Assembly (NCBI RefSeq): GCF_001536285.1
Contig: NZ_FAOZ01000003.1
Coordinates: 1 to 64,000 of the forward strand
Direction of reading: 5' to 3'
Source: Parafrankia irregularis
GTDB taxonomy: Bacteria; Actinomycetota; Actinomycetes; Frankiales; Frankiaceae
Length of the DNA stretch: 64,000 nucleotides
Shown here: in pieces, positions 43,201 to 53,777 of the stretch
Layout: each line of letters begins with the position of its first letter
How positions within the stretch are numbered: the stretch's first letter is position 1
The notes under the pieces: model-generated
Told to the model about the DNA's origin: nothing
The model's database searches: none
The model's input: the letters and a program-made list of their open reading frames with translations, nothing else
Program-made: the position numbers and the translations under genes

Positions 43201-46200
43201 GTCACCGCCGTCACGCCGGCCACGCTCACCCCCACCGCGGGCGGCGCCCCCACCGCGAACGGCGGCTCCGTCCACGGCGGCCTGGCCACCACCAGCGCCA
43301 ACGGTGACCTGGCGGCCGCCAGCCTCGCGCCGGCGGTCGACGGCCCACCCGCCCCGAACGGTCTGGCCATGGCCGGTGCCGCCGCGACGCCGAGCCCGGT
43401 GGCCGCCGCAGGCACGGACCTGGACCCGGCGCTGGTGACCGAGGCGGTGAACCGGCACCTGGACCTGCACACCCGGTACCTGGACGGACAGCTGCAGATC
43501 ACCGGGGAGCTGGTCGCCCTGCTGCGATCGGGCGCGAGCACAGACCAGCCCGCCTGGATCCCGGCGGCCATCGAGCAGGTCGCCGAGCAGAGCCTCGCCG
43601 CCGGCCGCACCCACACCCGCGCCAACGAGGTGCTCGCCGCCCTCGCCGGTCTGCGGCTCCCGGCTCGGGAGGACGCCTTCCTCCCCGCGCCCGCCCCGGC
43701 CCCGGCTCTGCCGGTGGCCCCGGTTCACACGGCACCAGCCGGACTCACGCAGGCCGGGCCGGCCGGTTCGGGCACCCCGGTGGTGCCCTGGATCCCCACC
43801 CAGGACTCCGGTGACGGCGCTGCCAGCGGCAACGGCAGCACCGCTGGCAACGGCAGTGCCAACGGCAACGGGTACCGGCCCGGGACGCCGGCCCTCGGCG
43901 CAGGCGAGCCCGTCGGGACCGAGACTCCGGCGAGCCCTGCTGCCAGCGCGCCGGACACCACGGGCCCCACGGCGGACGAGGTGCGCACCGCACTGCTCGG
44001 CGTCGTCGCCGACCGCACCGGCTACCCCGCCGAAATGATCGACACCGGCATGGACCTCGAAGCCGACCTCGGCGTCGACTCCATCAAACGCGTCCAGATC
44101 CTCGGCGCCCTACAAGAACACTTCCCCACCCTCCCCGCAGTCGGCCCCGAACGCCTCGCCGAAATGCGCACCCTCGACCACATCACCGACCACGTCCTCA
44201 CCAGCCTCACCAACACGGCGAGCAGCACCCCGCAGCCCGTACCGGCCTCGCCGAACGGCACGACCGCGGCCACGGTCTCCCCGGACACCGTCCGCACCGC
44301 ACTACTGGGCGTCGTCGCCGACCGCACCGGCTACCCCGCCGAAATGATCGACACCGGCATGGACCTCGAAGCCGACCTCGGCGTCGACTCCATCAAACGC
44401 GTCCAGATCCTCGGCGCCCTACAAGAACACTTCCCCACCCTCCCCGCAGTCGGCCCCGAACGCCTCGCCGAAATGCGCACCCTCGACCACATCACCGACC
44501 ACGTCCTCACCAGCCTCACCGGACCGACCGGACCGACCGCCGCAACGTCCGACCCCGAGACACCGGCCACGGCCGAATCCCTCGACGACCTGGCACCGCT
44601 GCCCCGCCGCCGGGTCGAGCTCGTGGCAACCGCCCCGGTGGACGTCCTGGACGCCGCACCGTTCGGGTCGGACCCGGTCGCCGTCGTCGTCGACGCCTCG
44701 GCCACCGGCACGGACGCCGCGACGCTGGCCGCGCTGGACGAGGAGCTGGTCGGCCGAGGCTTCGCGGTCCGCACGGTGCGGCTGCCGGCCGCGGCAGCCG
44801 GCGGCACCGAGCCCGACACCGACACCGACACCGCCGACGAGCCGGCTGACCCGCTCGACGAATGGGACGCCGCCGCGGTCGAGAGCGCGCTCGCGGACGC
44901 GTTCGGCGCGGGGGAGACCGCCGACCTGTGCCTCCTGCTGGTCGGCACGCCGGCCGGCCCGGATGAGGGTTCCGGCTGGACGGACGGCATCCGCCGGCTC
45001 GCCGACGCCGTCCTGGTGGCCAAGCACGCCGCCGGACCGCTGCGCCGCGCGGCCGCGCGTGGCGACCGGGCCGCCTTCCTCACCATCACCCGCCTCGACG
45101 GCGGTCTGGGCCTTCGCGGCCCGGAGCCCGCCGTGCAACGCCTCGTCGGCGGGGTCTGCGGAGTGGTGAAGACGCTGGCCCGAGAGGAGACCTCGCTGTT
45201 CTGCCGGGCCCTGGACGTCGATCCCGCCGTGGCGCCCGCGGATCTGGCCCGGATCGCGCTGACCGAGCTGTGGGACGCGGCTGTCGACCTCCTCGAGGTC
45301 GGCGTCGACCCGGACGGCACCCGCTGGACCGTCCGGCCCGGCCCCTTCGGCGCCAGCCCGGCCACGGCGACCGCCGACCGCGACCCGGAGACCGGGCCCG
45401 TCGACGACGGCGAGGTCACCAAGCTGAGCCCGCAGGACACGGTGATCGTCACCGGGGGCGGGCGCGGGGTGACCGCCGACTGCGTGCGGGCGCTCGCGGC
45501 CCGTGTCCCGGCGCACTTCGTGCTCCTCGGCCGGACCGAGGCCGACGCCGATCCCGCCTGGGCCCACGGCGTCGCCGACGCCGCCCTGCTCGGCGCCGCC
45601 GCCGCCGACCTGGCGGCGCGGGCCGGCACCGACGGCCCACGCCCGACGCCCCGGCAGGCCGAGGCGGCGCGCCGCGACGTGCTGGCCCGCCGCGAGATCC
45701 GCGACACCCTCGCGGCGCTGGCCGCGACCGGCGCCACCGCGGTCTACCTGAGCGTCGACATCGCCGACCGGGCGGCGGTACGGGCCGCGCTGGCTCCCTA
45801 CCGGGACGTGGCCAGCGCCCTCGTTCACGGTGCCGGGGCACTCGCCGACAGCACGTTGGAGGCCAAGACCCCCGACGCGGTCCGCCGGGTCCTGACCCCG
45901 AAGCTGACCGGGCTGCGCAACGTCCTCGACGCGCTCGGCGCCCTCGGCTCACCCGAGGAATCCCGTTCCGGCGCGGCCTCGCCGCTGGGGCATCTGGTGC
46001 TGTTCACCTCGGTGGCGGGCCTGATGGGCAACCCGGGGCAGGCCGACTACGCGGCGGCGAACGAGGCCCTCGGCCGACTCGCCGCCGGTTGGAAGCAGGC
46101 GGCACCCGGCCGGCACATCACCGCGATCGACTGGGGCGCCTGGGACGGCGGCATGGTCGACGCCGACCTGCGCGAGCTGTTCCGCTCCCGCGGCGTCGCG

Positions 46201-47235
46201 CTGATCGACCGGGCGCAGGGCGCCGAGGTGTTCGCCGACCTGTTCGAGCCGCCGGGCACCGCCGACGTCCGCCTGCTGGTCGGGTCGGCCGAGGCGCTGA
46301 CCGGCGCGGGCGGGGTGCGGCCCGCACCGGCCCTGGTGGCCCGCCGCGACCTCGGCGAGATCGCCGAGCACCCGGTGATCCTGCACCACCAGGTCGGCGG
46401 GTTCCCCGTCCTGCCGGCGACCTTCGCGATCGGCTGGCTCGCGGGCGTCGTCGAGCGCGCCCACCCGGGGCTCGCGGTCGTGGAGGTCCGCGACTTCGAC
46501 GTCCACAAGGGTGTGGTGTTCGACGGGACGGGCGAGCTGACCCTGCGGGTGCACGCCGCGGCTGCCGAGCCCGACCCGAGCGCCGGCGGCGCGGCCGGCG
46601 CGGGTGACCGGCTCGTCGTGAAGGCGAGCGTGCGCAGCCCGGGCGCGCTGCCGATCGGCGTCTCCCGGTACGCGGCGACGCTGGTCCTCGCCGCGCGGCC
46701 ACCGGCGCCGACGCAGGTGGAGGACTGGTCGCGGCTGGAGGCGCTGTGGTCGGGGCCGGGCGCGCAGGACGGCCTGGAGATCTACACCGGCGGCACCCTG
46801 TTCCACGGGCCGCTGCTGCGGGGGATCACCCGGGTCCTGGAGCGCGGTGACCGCAGCCTCGTCATCGAGTGCCGCCTGCCCGCGGCTCCGGTCGCGCACG
46901 GCGCGTTCGCCGCCACGCTGCACGATCCGGCGCGGGCCGACCTGCTGCTGCACGGCCCGTCGGTACTCGGGCGCTGGATCACCGGCCAGGCCTGCCTGCC
47001 GCTGGCCGTCGGGCGTGTCGACTACCGGGCCCCGCTGCCGGCGGACGAGCCGTTCGCCGTGGTGGTCGACGAGACCCAGGTCCGCGACACCGGCCTGCTC
47101 AACCGGGTGACCGCCGTCGGCCGGGACGGACGGATCCTCGTCCGCCTGCACGACGTGGCGATGGTCGCCACCCCGGACATGGCGGCGAAGTTCGCCGAGG
47201 GTGCCGCGCGCTGGGCGCACGAGGTGACCTCATGA
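40276..47235 (+). CDS. pfaA: PfaA-like iterative type I fatty acid/polyketide synthase (KS-AT-ACP-ACP-KR-DH)
   Basis: 2319 residues. KS (about 12-460): catalytic Cys214 in VDAACAASL, His349 in EAHATGT, His390 in IGHTKG. AT (about 575-880): FAGQGSQYLEMG, Ser669 in LGHSFGEL, AFHTRYV. A ~350-residue low-complexity linker follows. Two ACPs, Ser1269 and Ser1372 in LGVDSIKRVQIL, are almost identical at DNA level. KR starts near 1722 (VIVTGGGRGVT) with Tyr1925 in QADYAAANEAL. C-terminal DH-like hotdog has His2038 in an HxxxGxxxxP motif. Tandem ACPs and the KR lead are hallmarks of PUFA/secondary-lipid synthases, but typical PfaA has more ACPs. Only one KS and no chain-length factor exist in the locus. 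ATG or GTG choice: GTG at 40276 after GAAAGG. Product unknown. Confidence 0.92.
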   Translation: MRESGPPRRLADTPIAIVGMAGLFPHARDVREFWQNIVDARDCIEDIPASRWNIDDYYDADPTRPDHTYSRRGGFVPDVDFDPLEFGLPPNQLEVTSTLQTLSLVVARDLLRDAGATDSTWYDSETTGVVLGVTGPVPLMHPLGARLTTPVLREVVRACGLTEDDAQAIATRYAEAFAPWEENSFPGLLANVTAGRIANRLGLGGMNCTVDAACAASLSAVRMAIAELVDGRSDMMIAGGADTENSIFGYMCFSKTQALSKSDRIRPFDEGADGTLIGEGVGMIALRRLADAERDGNRIYAVIRGLGSSSDGRSKSIYAPRAEGQERALRRAYADADCSPASVELFEAHATGTAVGDRTELTALDGVLRAAADGQAHFAAIGSVKSQIGHTKGAAGTASLMKLALSLYQKTLPPTINVERPNGPLAEDATPLYVNTRTRPWIRDPRRPVRRAAASAMGFGGTNFHVVLEEHSALRPANGMVHRTARAWVWHAPDPAALRAALEAGAAPTDGPIPADHARVGFVTPAGDPDGAEPRRIALAQLAASPDAEQWTHPAGVYYRRRALADLRVGALFAGQGSQYLEMGLDAVLGVPTVGQALDDANAVFDGDATALAAVMYPPPVFDPELRQEQESRLRATRYAQPAIGALSVGQFRYLAELGLDCAGYLGHSFGELTALWAAGALTDADFFRLARARGAAMAPPDAQASPAEAASSDPGTMAAVQAGREEIEQILADFPDVVVCNHNAPDQVVVGGGTQAVGEVLAELARRGLTGRLLPVSAAFHTRYVGHAVDRFAADLASVEIGAPTAPVYANTAGASYGTEPAANRAVLGGQLLAPVDFVAGVRAMRAAGCNVFVEFGPKQVLAQLTRRILGDEPIAVVSTDGGPLRDGDVMLKQAAVQLAVLGVAITDINRYDPASHAEGGQAAARRAAMTITLTGAEYIPDSRRALYNAGLTDGFRVSALAAPAAAPVADAAAVTAVTPATLTPTAGGAPTANGGSVHGGLATTSANGDLAAASLAPAVDGPPAPNGLAMAGAAATPSPVAAAGTDLDPALVTEAVNRHLDLHTRYLDGQLQITGELVALLRSGASTDQPAWIPAAIEQVAEQSLAAGRTHTRANEVLAALAGLRLPAREDAFLPAPAPAPALPVAPVHTAPAGLTQAGPAGSGTPVVPWIPTQDSGDGAASGNGSTAGNGSANGNGYRPGTPALGAGEPVGTETPASPAASAPDTTGPTADEVRTALLGVVADRTGYPAEMIDTGMDLEADLGVDSIKRVQILGALQEHFPTLPAVGPERLAEMRTLDHITDHVLTSLTNTASSTPQPVPASPNGTTAATVSPDTVRTALLGVVADRTGYPAEMIDTGMDLEADLGVDSIKRVQILGALQEHFPTLPAVGPERLAEMRTLDHITDHVLTSLTGPTGPTAATSDPETPATAESLDDLAPLPRRRVELVATAPVDVLDAAPFGSDPVAVVVDASATGTDAATLAALDEELVGRGFAVRTVRLPAAAAGGTEPDTDTDTADEPADPLDEWDAAAVESALADAFGAGETADLCLLLVGTPAGPDEGSGWTDGIRRLADAVLVAKHAAGPLRRAAARGDRAAFLTITRLDGGLGLRGPEPAVQRLVGGVCGVVKTLAREETSLFCRALDVDPAVAPADLARIALTELWDAAVDLLEVGVDPDGTRWTVRPGPFGASPATATADRDPETGPVDDGEVTKLSPQDTVIVTGGGRGVTADCVRALAARVPAHFVLLGRTEADADPAWAHGVADAALLGAAAADLAARAGTDGPRPTPRQAEAARRDVLARREIRDTLAALAATGATAVYLSVDIADRAAVRAALAPYRDVASALVHGAGALADSTLEAKTPDAVRRVLTPKLTGLRNVLDALGALGSPEESRSGAASPLGHLVLFTSVAGLMGNPGQADYAAANEALGRLAAGWKQAAPGRHITAIDWGAWDGGMVDADLRELFRSRGVALIDRAQGAEVFADLFEPPGTADVRLLVGSAEALTGAGGVRPAPALVARRDLGEIAEHPVILHHQVGGFPVLPATFAIGWLAGVVERAHPGLAVVEVRDFDVHKGVVFDGTGELTLRVHAAAAEPDPSAGGAAGAGDRLVVKASVRSPGALPIGVSRYAATLVLAARPPAPTQVEDWSRLEALWSGPGAQDGLEIYTGGTLFHGPLLRGITRVLERGDRSLVIECRLPAAPVAHGAFAATLHDPARADLLLHGPSVLGRWITGQACLPLAVGRVDYRAPLPADEPFAVVVDETQVRDTGLLNRVTAVGRDGRILVRLHDVAMVATPDMAAKFAEGAARWAHEVTS
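43999..44520. repeat. 213-bp perfect direct repeat encoding the two ACP domains
   Basis: Positions 43999-44211 and 44308-44520 appear identical base for base, offset 309 bp. Codons in both copies end in C or A (GAA, AAA, CAA, CTA appear), whereas flanking synthase codons end mostly in C or G. Recent duplication or ongoing gene conversion is likely. Confidence 0.88.
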
Positions 47236-49646
47236 CGATCGCCGAGGAGGCGCCCCGCATGTCCGTGCCGGGCTTCGGCCCCCCGGCGCTGCCGGCCGCC
47301 GCGTTCGACGAAGAGCTCGGTTTCGAGGGCGAGGCCTTCGACGCGCTCCGGCTGACCGTCCCGGCCACGCCCACGGCGACCACGGCGACCACCGTGGCGA
47401 CCACGGAGGCGCTCGCTCTGGTGACCCCCGTGGCAGCCACGGTGGCGGCGGCGATGGAGCGGCCGCTGCCCGCCGGGTCCGCGCTCAGCGGCGCGGGTCA
47501 CCTCGCCACGACCCGGATCGCCGGGCTCATCCGCGATGCCGGCGCCGTCGTGGCGGCGGCGCACGACTCCGCGCTGGCGGCGCAGCTCGCGCTGAGCCGG
47601 CTCACCCTCGCCGGCCCGGCGCCCACCGGCACCGTCACCACCCGCCCCACGCCCACCGTCCCACCGGCGATCGCCGCGGCGGCGACACCAGCGATCACGG
47701 CGGCCACACCGGCCCTCACAGCGGCGGTCACAGCGGCGGCCGTTCCTGAGACCGGGCCGGCGCAGGTCGTGCCGGCACCCACCGGTCCGGGCACGGAGGA
47801 CGACCCGGTCACGGAGGCGTCCTTCAAGGCACTGGCGCGCACGGAGCGCCGTGAGCTCACCGCCGCGGACCTGGCCGCGCTCGGCCGCGGCGAGATCGCG
47901 GGCGTCTTCGGGCCGGCCTACGACCAGGAGGGCGCCAGCCCCGACCTCACGCTCGTGGATCCGGGCGGCCGGCCGCTGCTGGCCTGGGTGGCGGGGCTGC
48001 GCACGCATGGCGGTGCCAGCGCGGCCGGTTCCCTGCGCGCCGGCCTGCTGCCGCTGGACGCCGCGAGCGGCACCGACGCGCTCACCGCCGAGTTGCTGAC
48101 CGCGGCCGGGCAGGCGCTGCGGGTCTTCGCGCTGTACGTCGGCCTGCACCTGTGCCTGGCGGACGCACGCTTCGTCCCCGCGGCGCCCGCGGAGGACCCG
48201 GACGGCCGCCCGCGCACCGGTCCGGCACATCCCGCGCCCACCGTGACGCTCGTCGGCACCGGCGCCGACGACGCGTCGCGGTGGGACGGCACCGGCGGGG
48301 AGGTCGTGCTCGACGTCGACACGATCGACCTGCTGCCACGGCCCTGGCTGGCCGCCCGGGTGCTGGTCCGGGCCGGCGGACGGGTCGTCGCCGAGATCCG
48401 CGACGTGGCCGTGACCGTCCGGGAGCGCCCGGGCACGCCGATCGGGCCCGAGCAGGGCGGCGCCGTCACGGCCTTCCTCGGCCGGCGCAACGCCGCCGGG
48501 GAGCGGGCGCTGCTCAACGAGTTCCACATGGCGCACTGCGCCCGCGGGGACCAGGGCATCGGGCTGGGACCGGAGTTCGGCGCCTACCGGGGGCGGCGGG
48601 CCACCCGGCTGCCCGGCGGCGGGCTGCGGCTCGTCGACCGGATCATGGAGTCGGACTCCCGCCGCGGCGACCTGCGCGGCGGCGCCACCCACATCACCGA
48701 GTACGACGCGGCGGCGGACTGCTGGTACTACGCCGACACCGCGAACGCCTCGATGCCCAACTGCGTCTACATGGAGACGTCGCTGCAGTCGGCGCTGCTG
48801 CTCGGCTACTACCTGGGTGCGACCCTGGCCGAGCCGGAGGAGGACTACAGCCTGCGTAATCTCGGCGGGAGCGCGACGGTGCTGCGCGAGGTGGAGCTGC
48901 GCGACGCGACCATCCGCCAGCACTCGACGCTGATGTCGACGAACCCGATGCCCGGCACGGCCCTGCAGGACTTCTCCTACTCGATGGCCGTCGACGGCGA
49001 GCCGTTCTACACGGGCGAGTCGATGTTCGGCTACTTCAACGCGCCGGCGCTGGCCCGCCAGACCGGCCTGGACGGCGGGCGGCTCGTCCCGACCTGGCTC
49101 GACGAGGTCGTCGAGCGGGGCGGTGAGCCCCCGGCGGTCCGCACGATCGACGTCGCCGCCCGCCGCGCGGACCCGGCGGCGCCGCTGTGCGCCCGCGGCC
49201 AGCTCGCGCTGCTCGACGACGTGCAGGTCGTCGACGGCGGGGGCCGGCACGGGCGCGGCTACCTGCGCGCGGTCCGCCCGATCGACCCCGCGGACTGGTT
49301 CTTCGCCCGGCACTTCCACCTCGACCCGGTGATCCCCGGATCGCTCGGCGTCGAGGCGGTCATCCAGGCCATGCAGGAGTGGTCCGTCGACGCGGGCCAC
49401 GCGGACGGGATGGCCCAGCCCGGGTTCGTCCTGCCGGTCGGCCTGACCATGCACTGGAAGTACCGGGGCCAGCTGCTCCCGTCCGACGGGACGTTCACCC
49501 TGGAGGTTCACATCTCCGATGTCAGCCGCCGGCCAGGCCGGGTCCGCGTCACCGCCGACGCGAGCCTGTGGAAGCCGACGATGCGGATCTACCAGCTGAC
49601 CGACATCGCGATCGAGCTGCGCGACGAGGGAGCGCCCTCATGGTGA
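47232..49646 (+). CDS. PfaC-like dehydratase protein without KS/CLF domains
   Basis: 804 residues. After a ~200-residue Ala/Thr/Pro-rich N-terminus comes the segment [23 protein letters not shown], which matches the region after KS-CLF in PfaC proteins. Then a FabA-like hotdog pair: the first with [34 protein letters not shown], which lacks the His of the active half, and the second with [29 protein letters not shown], where His694 matches the FabA catalytic His. A third hotdog-like stretch precedes them. PfaC normally starts with KS and chain-length factor; these are absent here. It should dehydrate and possibly isomerise 3-hydroxyacyl-ACP. ATG overlaps the synthase stop (ATGA). Confidence 0.88.
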   Translation: MTIAEEAPRMSVPGFGPPALPAAAFDEELGFEGEAFDALRLTVPATPTATTATTVATTEALALVTPVAATVAAAMERPLPAGSALSGAGHLATTRIAGLIRDAGAVVAAAHDSALAAQLALSRLTLAGPAPTGTVTTRPTPTVPPAIAAAATPAITAATPALTAAVTAAAVPETGPAQVVPAPTGPGTEDDPVTEASFKALARTERRELTAADLAALGRGEIAGVFGPAYDQEGASPDLTLVDPGGRPLLAWVAGLRTHGGASAAGSLRAGLLPLDAASGTDALTAELLTAAGQALRVFALYVGLHLCLADARFVPAAPAEDPDGRPRTGPAHPAPTVTLVGTGADDASRWDGTGGEVVLDVDTIDLLPRPWLAARVLVRAGGRVVAEIRDVAVTVRERPGTPIGPEQGGAVTAFLGRRNAAGERALLNEFHMAHCARGDQGIGLGPEFGAYRGRRATRLPGGGLRLVDRIMESDSRRGDLRGGATHITEYDAAADCWYYADTANASMPNCVYMETSLQSALLLGYYLGATLAEPEEDYSLRNLGGSATVLREVELRDATIRQHSTLMSTNPMPGTALQDFSYSMAVDGEPFYTGESMFGYFNAPALARQTGLDGGRLVPTWLDEVVERGGEPPAVRTIDVAARRADPAAPLCARGQLALLDDVQVVDGGGRHGRGYLRAVRPIDPADWFFARHFHLDPVIPGSLGVEAVIQAMQEWSVDAGHADGMAQPGFVLPVGLTMHWKYRGQLLPSDGTFTLEVHISDVSRRPGRVRVTADASLWKPTMRIYQLTDIAIELRDEGAPSW

Positions 49647-51316
49647 GCCCGCCCCTGATCACCACACCACTGGTCACCACACCCCCCGCCGCGGCTCCGA
49701 CCGCACGACTCGCACCGCCCGGACGGGCCACACCCCTCGCCCGGACCCCGGCGGACGTCCACCGGGTGCTCGCCGACCTGGAACGGCCCGTCTACGTCGT
49801 GCGCGACGCGGCCGGGATCGCCCTCACCGGCGACGAGCAGGCCGCGGCGACGGCCGGGCAGGTGCTGGCCGCCGCGGGCCCGTTGCCACCGCGACGCCTC
49901 GGCTCCCCCGCCTTCCGCCGCGACCACGGAGTCGACCAGGCCTACATGGCCGGGTCGATGGCGAACGGCATCGCATCCACCGATCTGGTGGTCAACCTGG
50001 CCCAGGCGGGCTATCTCGCCTCGTTCGGCGCGGCCGGGGTCGTCGCCGCCCGGGTCGAGGAGGCGCTCGCCGACCTGCGGCGGCGGACCGGCGGACGTCC
50101 CTTCGCCTGCAACCTGATCCACAGCCCGACCGAGGCCGCGATGGAACGGGACGTCATCGACGCGTGCCTGCGCCATCAGGTGCGCTGCATCGAGGCGTCG
50201 GCGTTCCTGGACCTGACCCCGCAGGTGGTGCGCTACCGGCTCGCCGGCCTGCACCGCGGCCCGGACGGGCGGGTCGTCGCGGCGAACCGGGTCGTGGCGA
50301 AGGTGTCCCGCACCGAGGTGGCCGAGCTGTTCCTGCGGCCGGCTCCGGAGGCGCTGGTCCGTCCGCTGGTCGAGCAGGGGCTGGTCAGCGCCGAGCAGGC
50401 GGCGCTCGCCGCGGCGGTGCCGCTCGCCGACGACATCACCGCGGAGGCCGACTCCGGCGGCCACACCGACCGCCGCCCGCTGGCTGTCCTGCTGCCCGAG
50501 CTGCTTGCCCTGCGCGACGCCCTTCGGGACGCGCCGGGTGGCCCGGGCGGCGCAGGTGGCGGGTGGTCCGTCCGGGTGGGTGCGGCCGGTGGCCTCGGCA
50601 CCCCCCGAGCCGTCGCCGCCGCGTTCGCCCTCGGCGCGGACTATGTCGTGACCGGCTCGGTCAACCAGTCCTCCGTCGAGGCTGCGCAGTCGCCGGCGAC
50701 CAAGGCGCTGCTCACCCAGGCCTCGGTGACCGACTGCGCGCAGGCTCCGTCCGCCGACATGTTCGAGATCGGCGCCGAGGTGCAGGTTCTCAGCCGCGGC
50801 ACCATGTTCGCGTCGAAGGCGCGCCGGCTGTACGACCTGTACCACCGGTACGACGGGCTGGACGACATCCCCGCCGACGAGCGGGCCGCGCTGGAGAAGC
50901 GGATCTTCCGCCGGCCGCTCGACGACGTCTGGGCCGACACGGTCACCTACTTCTCCACCCGCGACCCCGAGCAGATCGAGCGGGCGCGGGAGAGCCCGAA
51001 GCGGCGGATGGCACTGGTGTTCCGCTGGTATCTCGGCCTGTCCTCGGGCTGGAGCATCGGCGGCGCGGCCGACCGGGTCGCCGACTACCAGGTCTGGTGC
51101 GGCCCGGCGATGGGTGCCTTCAACACCTGGGTACGCGGCAGCGTCCTGGAACCGCTGGAGAACCGGCACGCCGCCGCGATCGCCACCGAGCTGATGCGCG
51201 GGGCCGCGTTCACCAGCCGGGTCGCGGCGCTCGCCCAGGCCGGCGTCCGGCTGCCCGCCGCGGCCACCACCTACCGGCCGCTCCCCCACCGACGAGAACA
51301 GGAACGACGGCGATGA
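49640..51316 (+). CDS. pfaD: PfaD-like FMN enoyl reductase
   Basis: 558 residues of the 2-nitropropane-dioxygenase/PfaD TIM-barrel family, the trans-acting enoyl reductase of PUFA synthases. Seen: [14 protein letters not shown] at the N-terminal extension, [33 protein letters not shown] (flavin barrel start), [63 protein letters not shown] (phosphate-binding end), and the PfaD-specific C-terminus [16 protein letters not shown] and [21 protein letters not shown] at 49640 overlaps the dehydratase stop by 7 bp, with GAGGGAG upstream. Confidence 0.93.
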   Translation: MVSPPLITTPLVTTPPAAAPTARLAPPGRATPLARTPADVHRVLADLERPVYVVRDAAGIALTGDEQAAATAGQVLAAAGPLPPRRLGSPAFRRDHGVDQAYMAGSMANGIASTDLVVNLAQAGYLASFGAAGVVAARVEEALADLRRRTGGRPFACNLIHSPTEAAMERDVIDACLRHQVRCIEASAFLDLTPQVVRYRLAGLHRGPDGRVVAANRVVAKVSRTEVAELFLRPAPEALVRPLVEQGLVSAEQAALAAAVPLADDITAEADSGGHTDRRPLAVLLPELLALRDALRDAPGGPGGAGGGWSVRVGAAGGLGTPRAVAAAFALGADYVVTGSVNQSSVEAAQSPATKALLTQASVTDCAQAPSADMFEIGAEVQVLSRGTMFASKARRLYDLYHRYDGLDDIPADERAALEKRIFRRPLDDVWADTVTYFSTRDPEQIERARESPKRRMALVFRWYLGLSSGWSIGGAADRVADYQVWCGPAMGAFNTWVRGSVLEPLENRHAAAIATELMRGAAFTSRVAALAQAGVRLPAAATTYRPLPHRREQERRR

Positions 51317-53160
51317 CCGCACCGGTACTGCAGCACCAGCACCGTCCCGAGGGGGACGACGGCACCTCCGCGTGGCTCGTCTGCGACGGCTGCCGGCGGA
51401 TGATCTACAGCCGGCGGTTCGCCCGCGGCGGGAGCGTCTGCCCCGAATGCGGCTGGCACGCGCGCCTGACCGCCGCGCAGCGGATCGACCTGCTGCTGGA
51501 CGCGGACTCCGTCGAGCTTCTCGACACTCCGGTCACCGCGGCGGACCCGCTGCACTTCATCGACACCCGCCCCTACACCGACCGGCTGCGCGGCGCCCGG
51601 GCCGCGACCGGGATGTCCGAGGGGGTGCTGGTCGCCCGCGGCACGATCGAGGGCTGCCCCGTCGTCGCCGCGGTGATGGACTTCCGCTTCCTCGGCGGCA
51701 GCCTCGGCGCCGCCGTCGGCGAGGCGATCACCGGGGCCTGCGAGATCGCCCTGCGGGAACGCACCCCGCTGCTGCTGGTGACCGCCTCGGGCGGCGCCCG
51801 GATGCAGGAGGGCGCGCTCTCCCTGATGCAGATGGCCAAGACGGCCCAGGCCATCGGTCAGCTCGACGAGGCCGGCATCCTCACCGTCTCCCTGGTCACC
51901 GACCCGACGTTCGGCGGTGTCGCCGCGTCCTTCGCGACGCTGACCGACGTCATCATCGCCGAGCCCGGCGCCCGCCTCGGCTTCGCCGGCGCCCGGGTGA
52001 TCGAGCAGACCATCCGCCAGACCCTCCCGCCCGGGTTCCAGACCGCCGAGTTCCTGCTCGAGCACGGCGTCGTGGACCTGATCAGCCCGCGGGCGGCGCT
52101 GCGCCCGACGCTCGGGCGGCTGCTGTCCGTCGCCACCCGCCGCCAGGCGACGGCGATGGCCGCGTCCGCGTCCGCGGCGAGCCCGGGCGGGGAGGCCGGC
52201 GGGCATGGCTCGGCGGGCGTCGTCCGTGACCCCGCCCGGCTCGCCGAGCGCCACCCGTGGGAGGCGGTGCGCCTCGCCCGCCGGCTCGGCCGGCCCAGCG
52301 CGCTGGACTACGTCGGTGCGCTGGTCGAGGACTGGACCGAGCTGCACGGCGACCGCGCCGCCGCCGACTGCCCGGCCATGATCGCCGGCCTGGGCCGCTT
52401 CGACGGGATGTCCGTCGTCGTCATCGGGACGCAGAAGGGCCACACCGCCGCCGAGCTCGCGGCACGGGCCTACGGCATGCCCTCGCCCGCCGGCTACCGC
52501 AAGGCCGCTCGGGTGATGCGGCTGGCGGCGAAGCTGGGCCTGCCGGTCATCACACTGATCGACACCGCCGGCGCGCATCCCGGCATCGAGGCCGAGGAGA
52601 ACGCCCAGGCCGTCGCCATCGCCGAGAACCTGCGGCTGATGGCCGGCCTGCCGGTGCCCGTCGTCGCGGTGGTGACCGGTGAGGGCGGCAGCGGCGGCGC
52701 GCTCGCGCTGGCCGTCGCGGACCGGGTGCTGATGTGCGCGAACGCGATCTACTCGGTGATCAGCCCCGAGGGCTGTGCCGCCATCCTGTGGAAGGACCCG
52801 GCCGCCGGACCGGACGCCGCGGCCGCGCTGCGGGTCGACTCCCGCGCCCTCCTGGAGGCCGGCATCGTCGACGGCGTCATCCCCGAGCCCGACGGCGGCG
52901 CGGACGTCGACCCGCTCGCCGCGGCGGACGCCCTGCGCGCCGCCCTGGCCGGCACTCTCGCGGACCTCGTTCCGCTGGACCCGCCGACCCTGGTCTCCGG
53001 CCGCCGGGCCCGCTTCCGCCGCTTCGGCGCCCCGGTGCCGGCCTCGGCCACCGCCACGGCCCCGAGCGCCGCCACGCCTGCCGTACCCACCCTCCCCGCG
53101 GCGCGCCCGCCGATGGGACAGCGCTCCACCGCCGATCTCGACGACGTGAGGCAACCATGA
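51313..53160 (+). CDS. accDA: fused acetyl-CoA carboxylase carboxyltransferase AccD-AccA
   Basis: 615 residues joining beta and alpha CT chains of the E. coli-type enzyme. The AccD half opens with a four-Cys zinc ribbon (Cys24, Cys27, Cys43, Cys46) and continues with [30 protein letters not shown] and [13 protein letters not shown]. The AccA half from about residue 310 shows [41 protein letters not shown] and [18 protein letters not shown], then [15 protein letters not shown]. It carboxylates acetyl-CoA to malonyl-CoA using AccB and AccC encoded next. Housekeeping actinobacterial carboxylases are built differently (BC-BCCP fusion plus AccD), so this is a dedicated supply enzyme. ATG overlaps the PfaD stop. 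Confidence 0.94.
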   Translation: MTAPVLQHQHRPEGDDGTSAWLVCDGCRRMIYSRRFARGGSVCPECGWHARLTAAQRIDLLLDADSVELLDTPVTAADPLHFIDTRPYTDRLRGARAATGMSEGVLVARGTIEGCPVVAAVMDFRFLGGSLGAAVGEAITGACEIALRERTPLLLVTASGGARMQEGALSLMQMAKTAQAIGQLDEAGILTVSLVTDPTFGGVAASFATLTDVIIAEPGARLGFAGARVIEQTIRQTLPPGFQTAEFLLEHGVVDLISPRAALRPTLGRLLSVATRRQATAMAASASAASPGGEAGGHGSAGVVRDPARLAERHPWEAVRLARRLGRPSALDYVGALVEDWTELHGDRAAADCPAMIAGLGRFDGMSVVVIGTQKGHTAAELAARAYGMPSPAGYRKAARVMRLAAKLGLPVITLIDTAGAHPGIEAEENAQAVAIAENLRLMAGLPVPVVAVVTGEGGSGGALALAVADRVLMCANAIYSVISPEGCAAILWKDPAAGPDAAAALRVDSRALLEAGIVDGVIPEPDGGADVDPLAAADALRAALAGTLADLVPLDPPTLVSGRRARFRRFGAPVPASATATAPSAATPAVPTLPAARPPMGQRSTADLDDVRQP

Positions 53161-53777
53161 CCTTGACCACCGCGAACGGCAGTCACACCACCCCGGTCAC
53201 CGGGACCGGCCAGCGGGCCGGGGAGAACAGCCTCGGCGAGGTGATCGCGGTCCTGCGCCGCGAGGCCCTGGAGGCGGGAGCCGGCGGCGGGCGCCCGGTG
53301 AGCCGGGTGCGGGTCAGCGCCGGGGACATCACCCTGGAGATCGACTGGACGACGCCGGCCGGTCCGAGCGGCCGGGAGGGCTCGGTCGCCACCGCGCCGG
53401 CTGTGCCGGCGTCCGGCTCGGGCCCGGGCGCGCTCGGGGCCCCCGCCGGGGCGGGTCACACCGAGCCGGCCCAGGCCGCGGCGGCCCCGCGCCCGCGCGA
53501 GAGCGCCGACGACGCGCTCGCCTACGTCGTTCCGGCGCACACCGTCGGCGTCTTCTACCACTCCCCCGAGCCGGGTGCGGACCCGTTCGTGCGGGCCGGT
53601 GACACCGTCGTCGCGGGTCAGCAGGTCGGGATCATCGAGGCGATGAAGCTGATGATCCCGGTCGAGGCGGATCGCGGCGGTGTGGTCCGTGAGGTCCTCG
53701 TCGCCGACGCCACCCCGGTGGAGTACGGCCAGCCCCTGCTCACCCTGGACGTCGACGCGCCCGCCGGCAGCCGGTGA
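53157..53777 (+). CDS. accB: acetyl-CoA carboxylase biotin carboxyl carrier protein
   Basis: 206 residues. The C-terminal biotinyl domain contains [14 protein letters not shown] with the biotinylated Lys164 and the AccB thumb region [20 protein letters not shown]. The N-terminal ~130 residues include a Leu-rich helix pair and an Ala/Pro-rich linker. The EAMKLM form (rather than AMKM) is usual for AccB of acetyl-CoA carboxylase. ATGA overlap with accDA. Confidence 0.94.
   Translation: MTLTTANGSHTTPVTGTGQRAGENSLGEVIAVLRREALEAGAGGGRPVSRVRVSAGDITLEIDWTTPAGPSGREGSVATAPAVPASGSGPGALGAPAGAGHTEPAQAAAAPRPRESADDALAYVVPAHTVGVFYHSPEPGADPFVRAGDTVVAGQQVGIIEAMKLMIPVEADRGGVVREVLVADATPVEYGQPLLTLDVDAPAGSR

Noticed and set aside
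39880-43728. Very long minus-strand open frame (about 1280 codons) opposite the PfaA-like gene
   Set aside because: It mirrors the KS-AT gene whose motifs are unmistakable; the opposite frame is low-complexity Gly/Arg/Val/Asp-rich, as expected in GC-rich DNA.
47022-49511. Long minus-strand open frame (about 830 codons) opposite the dehydratase gene
   Set aside because: Shadow of the PfaC-like gene, no family motifs, Arg/Gln/Gly-rich composition.
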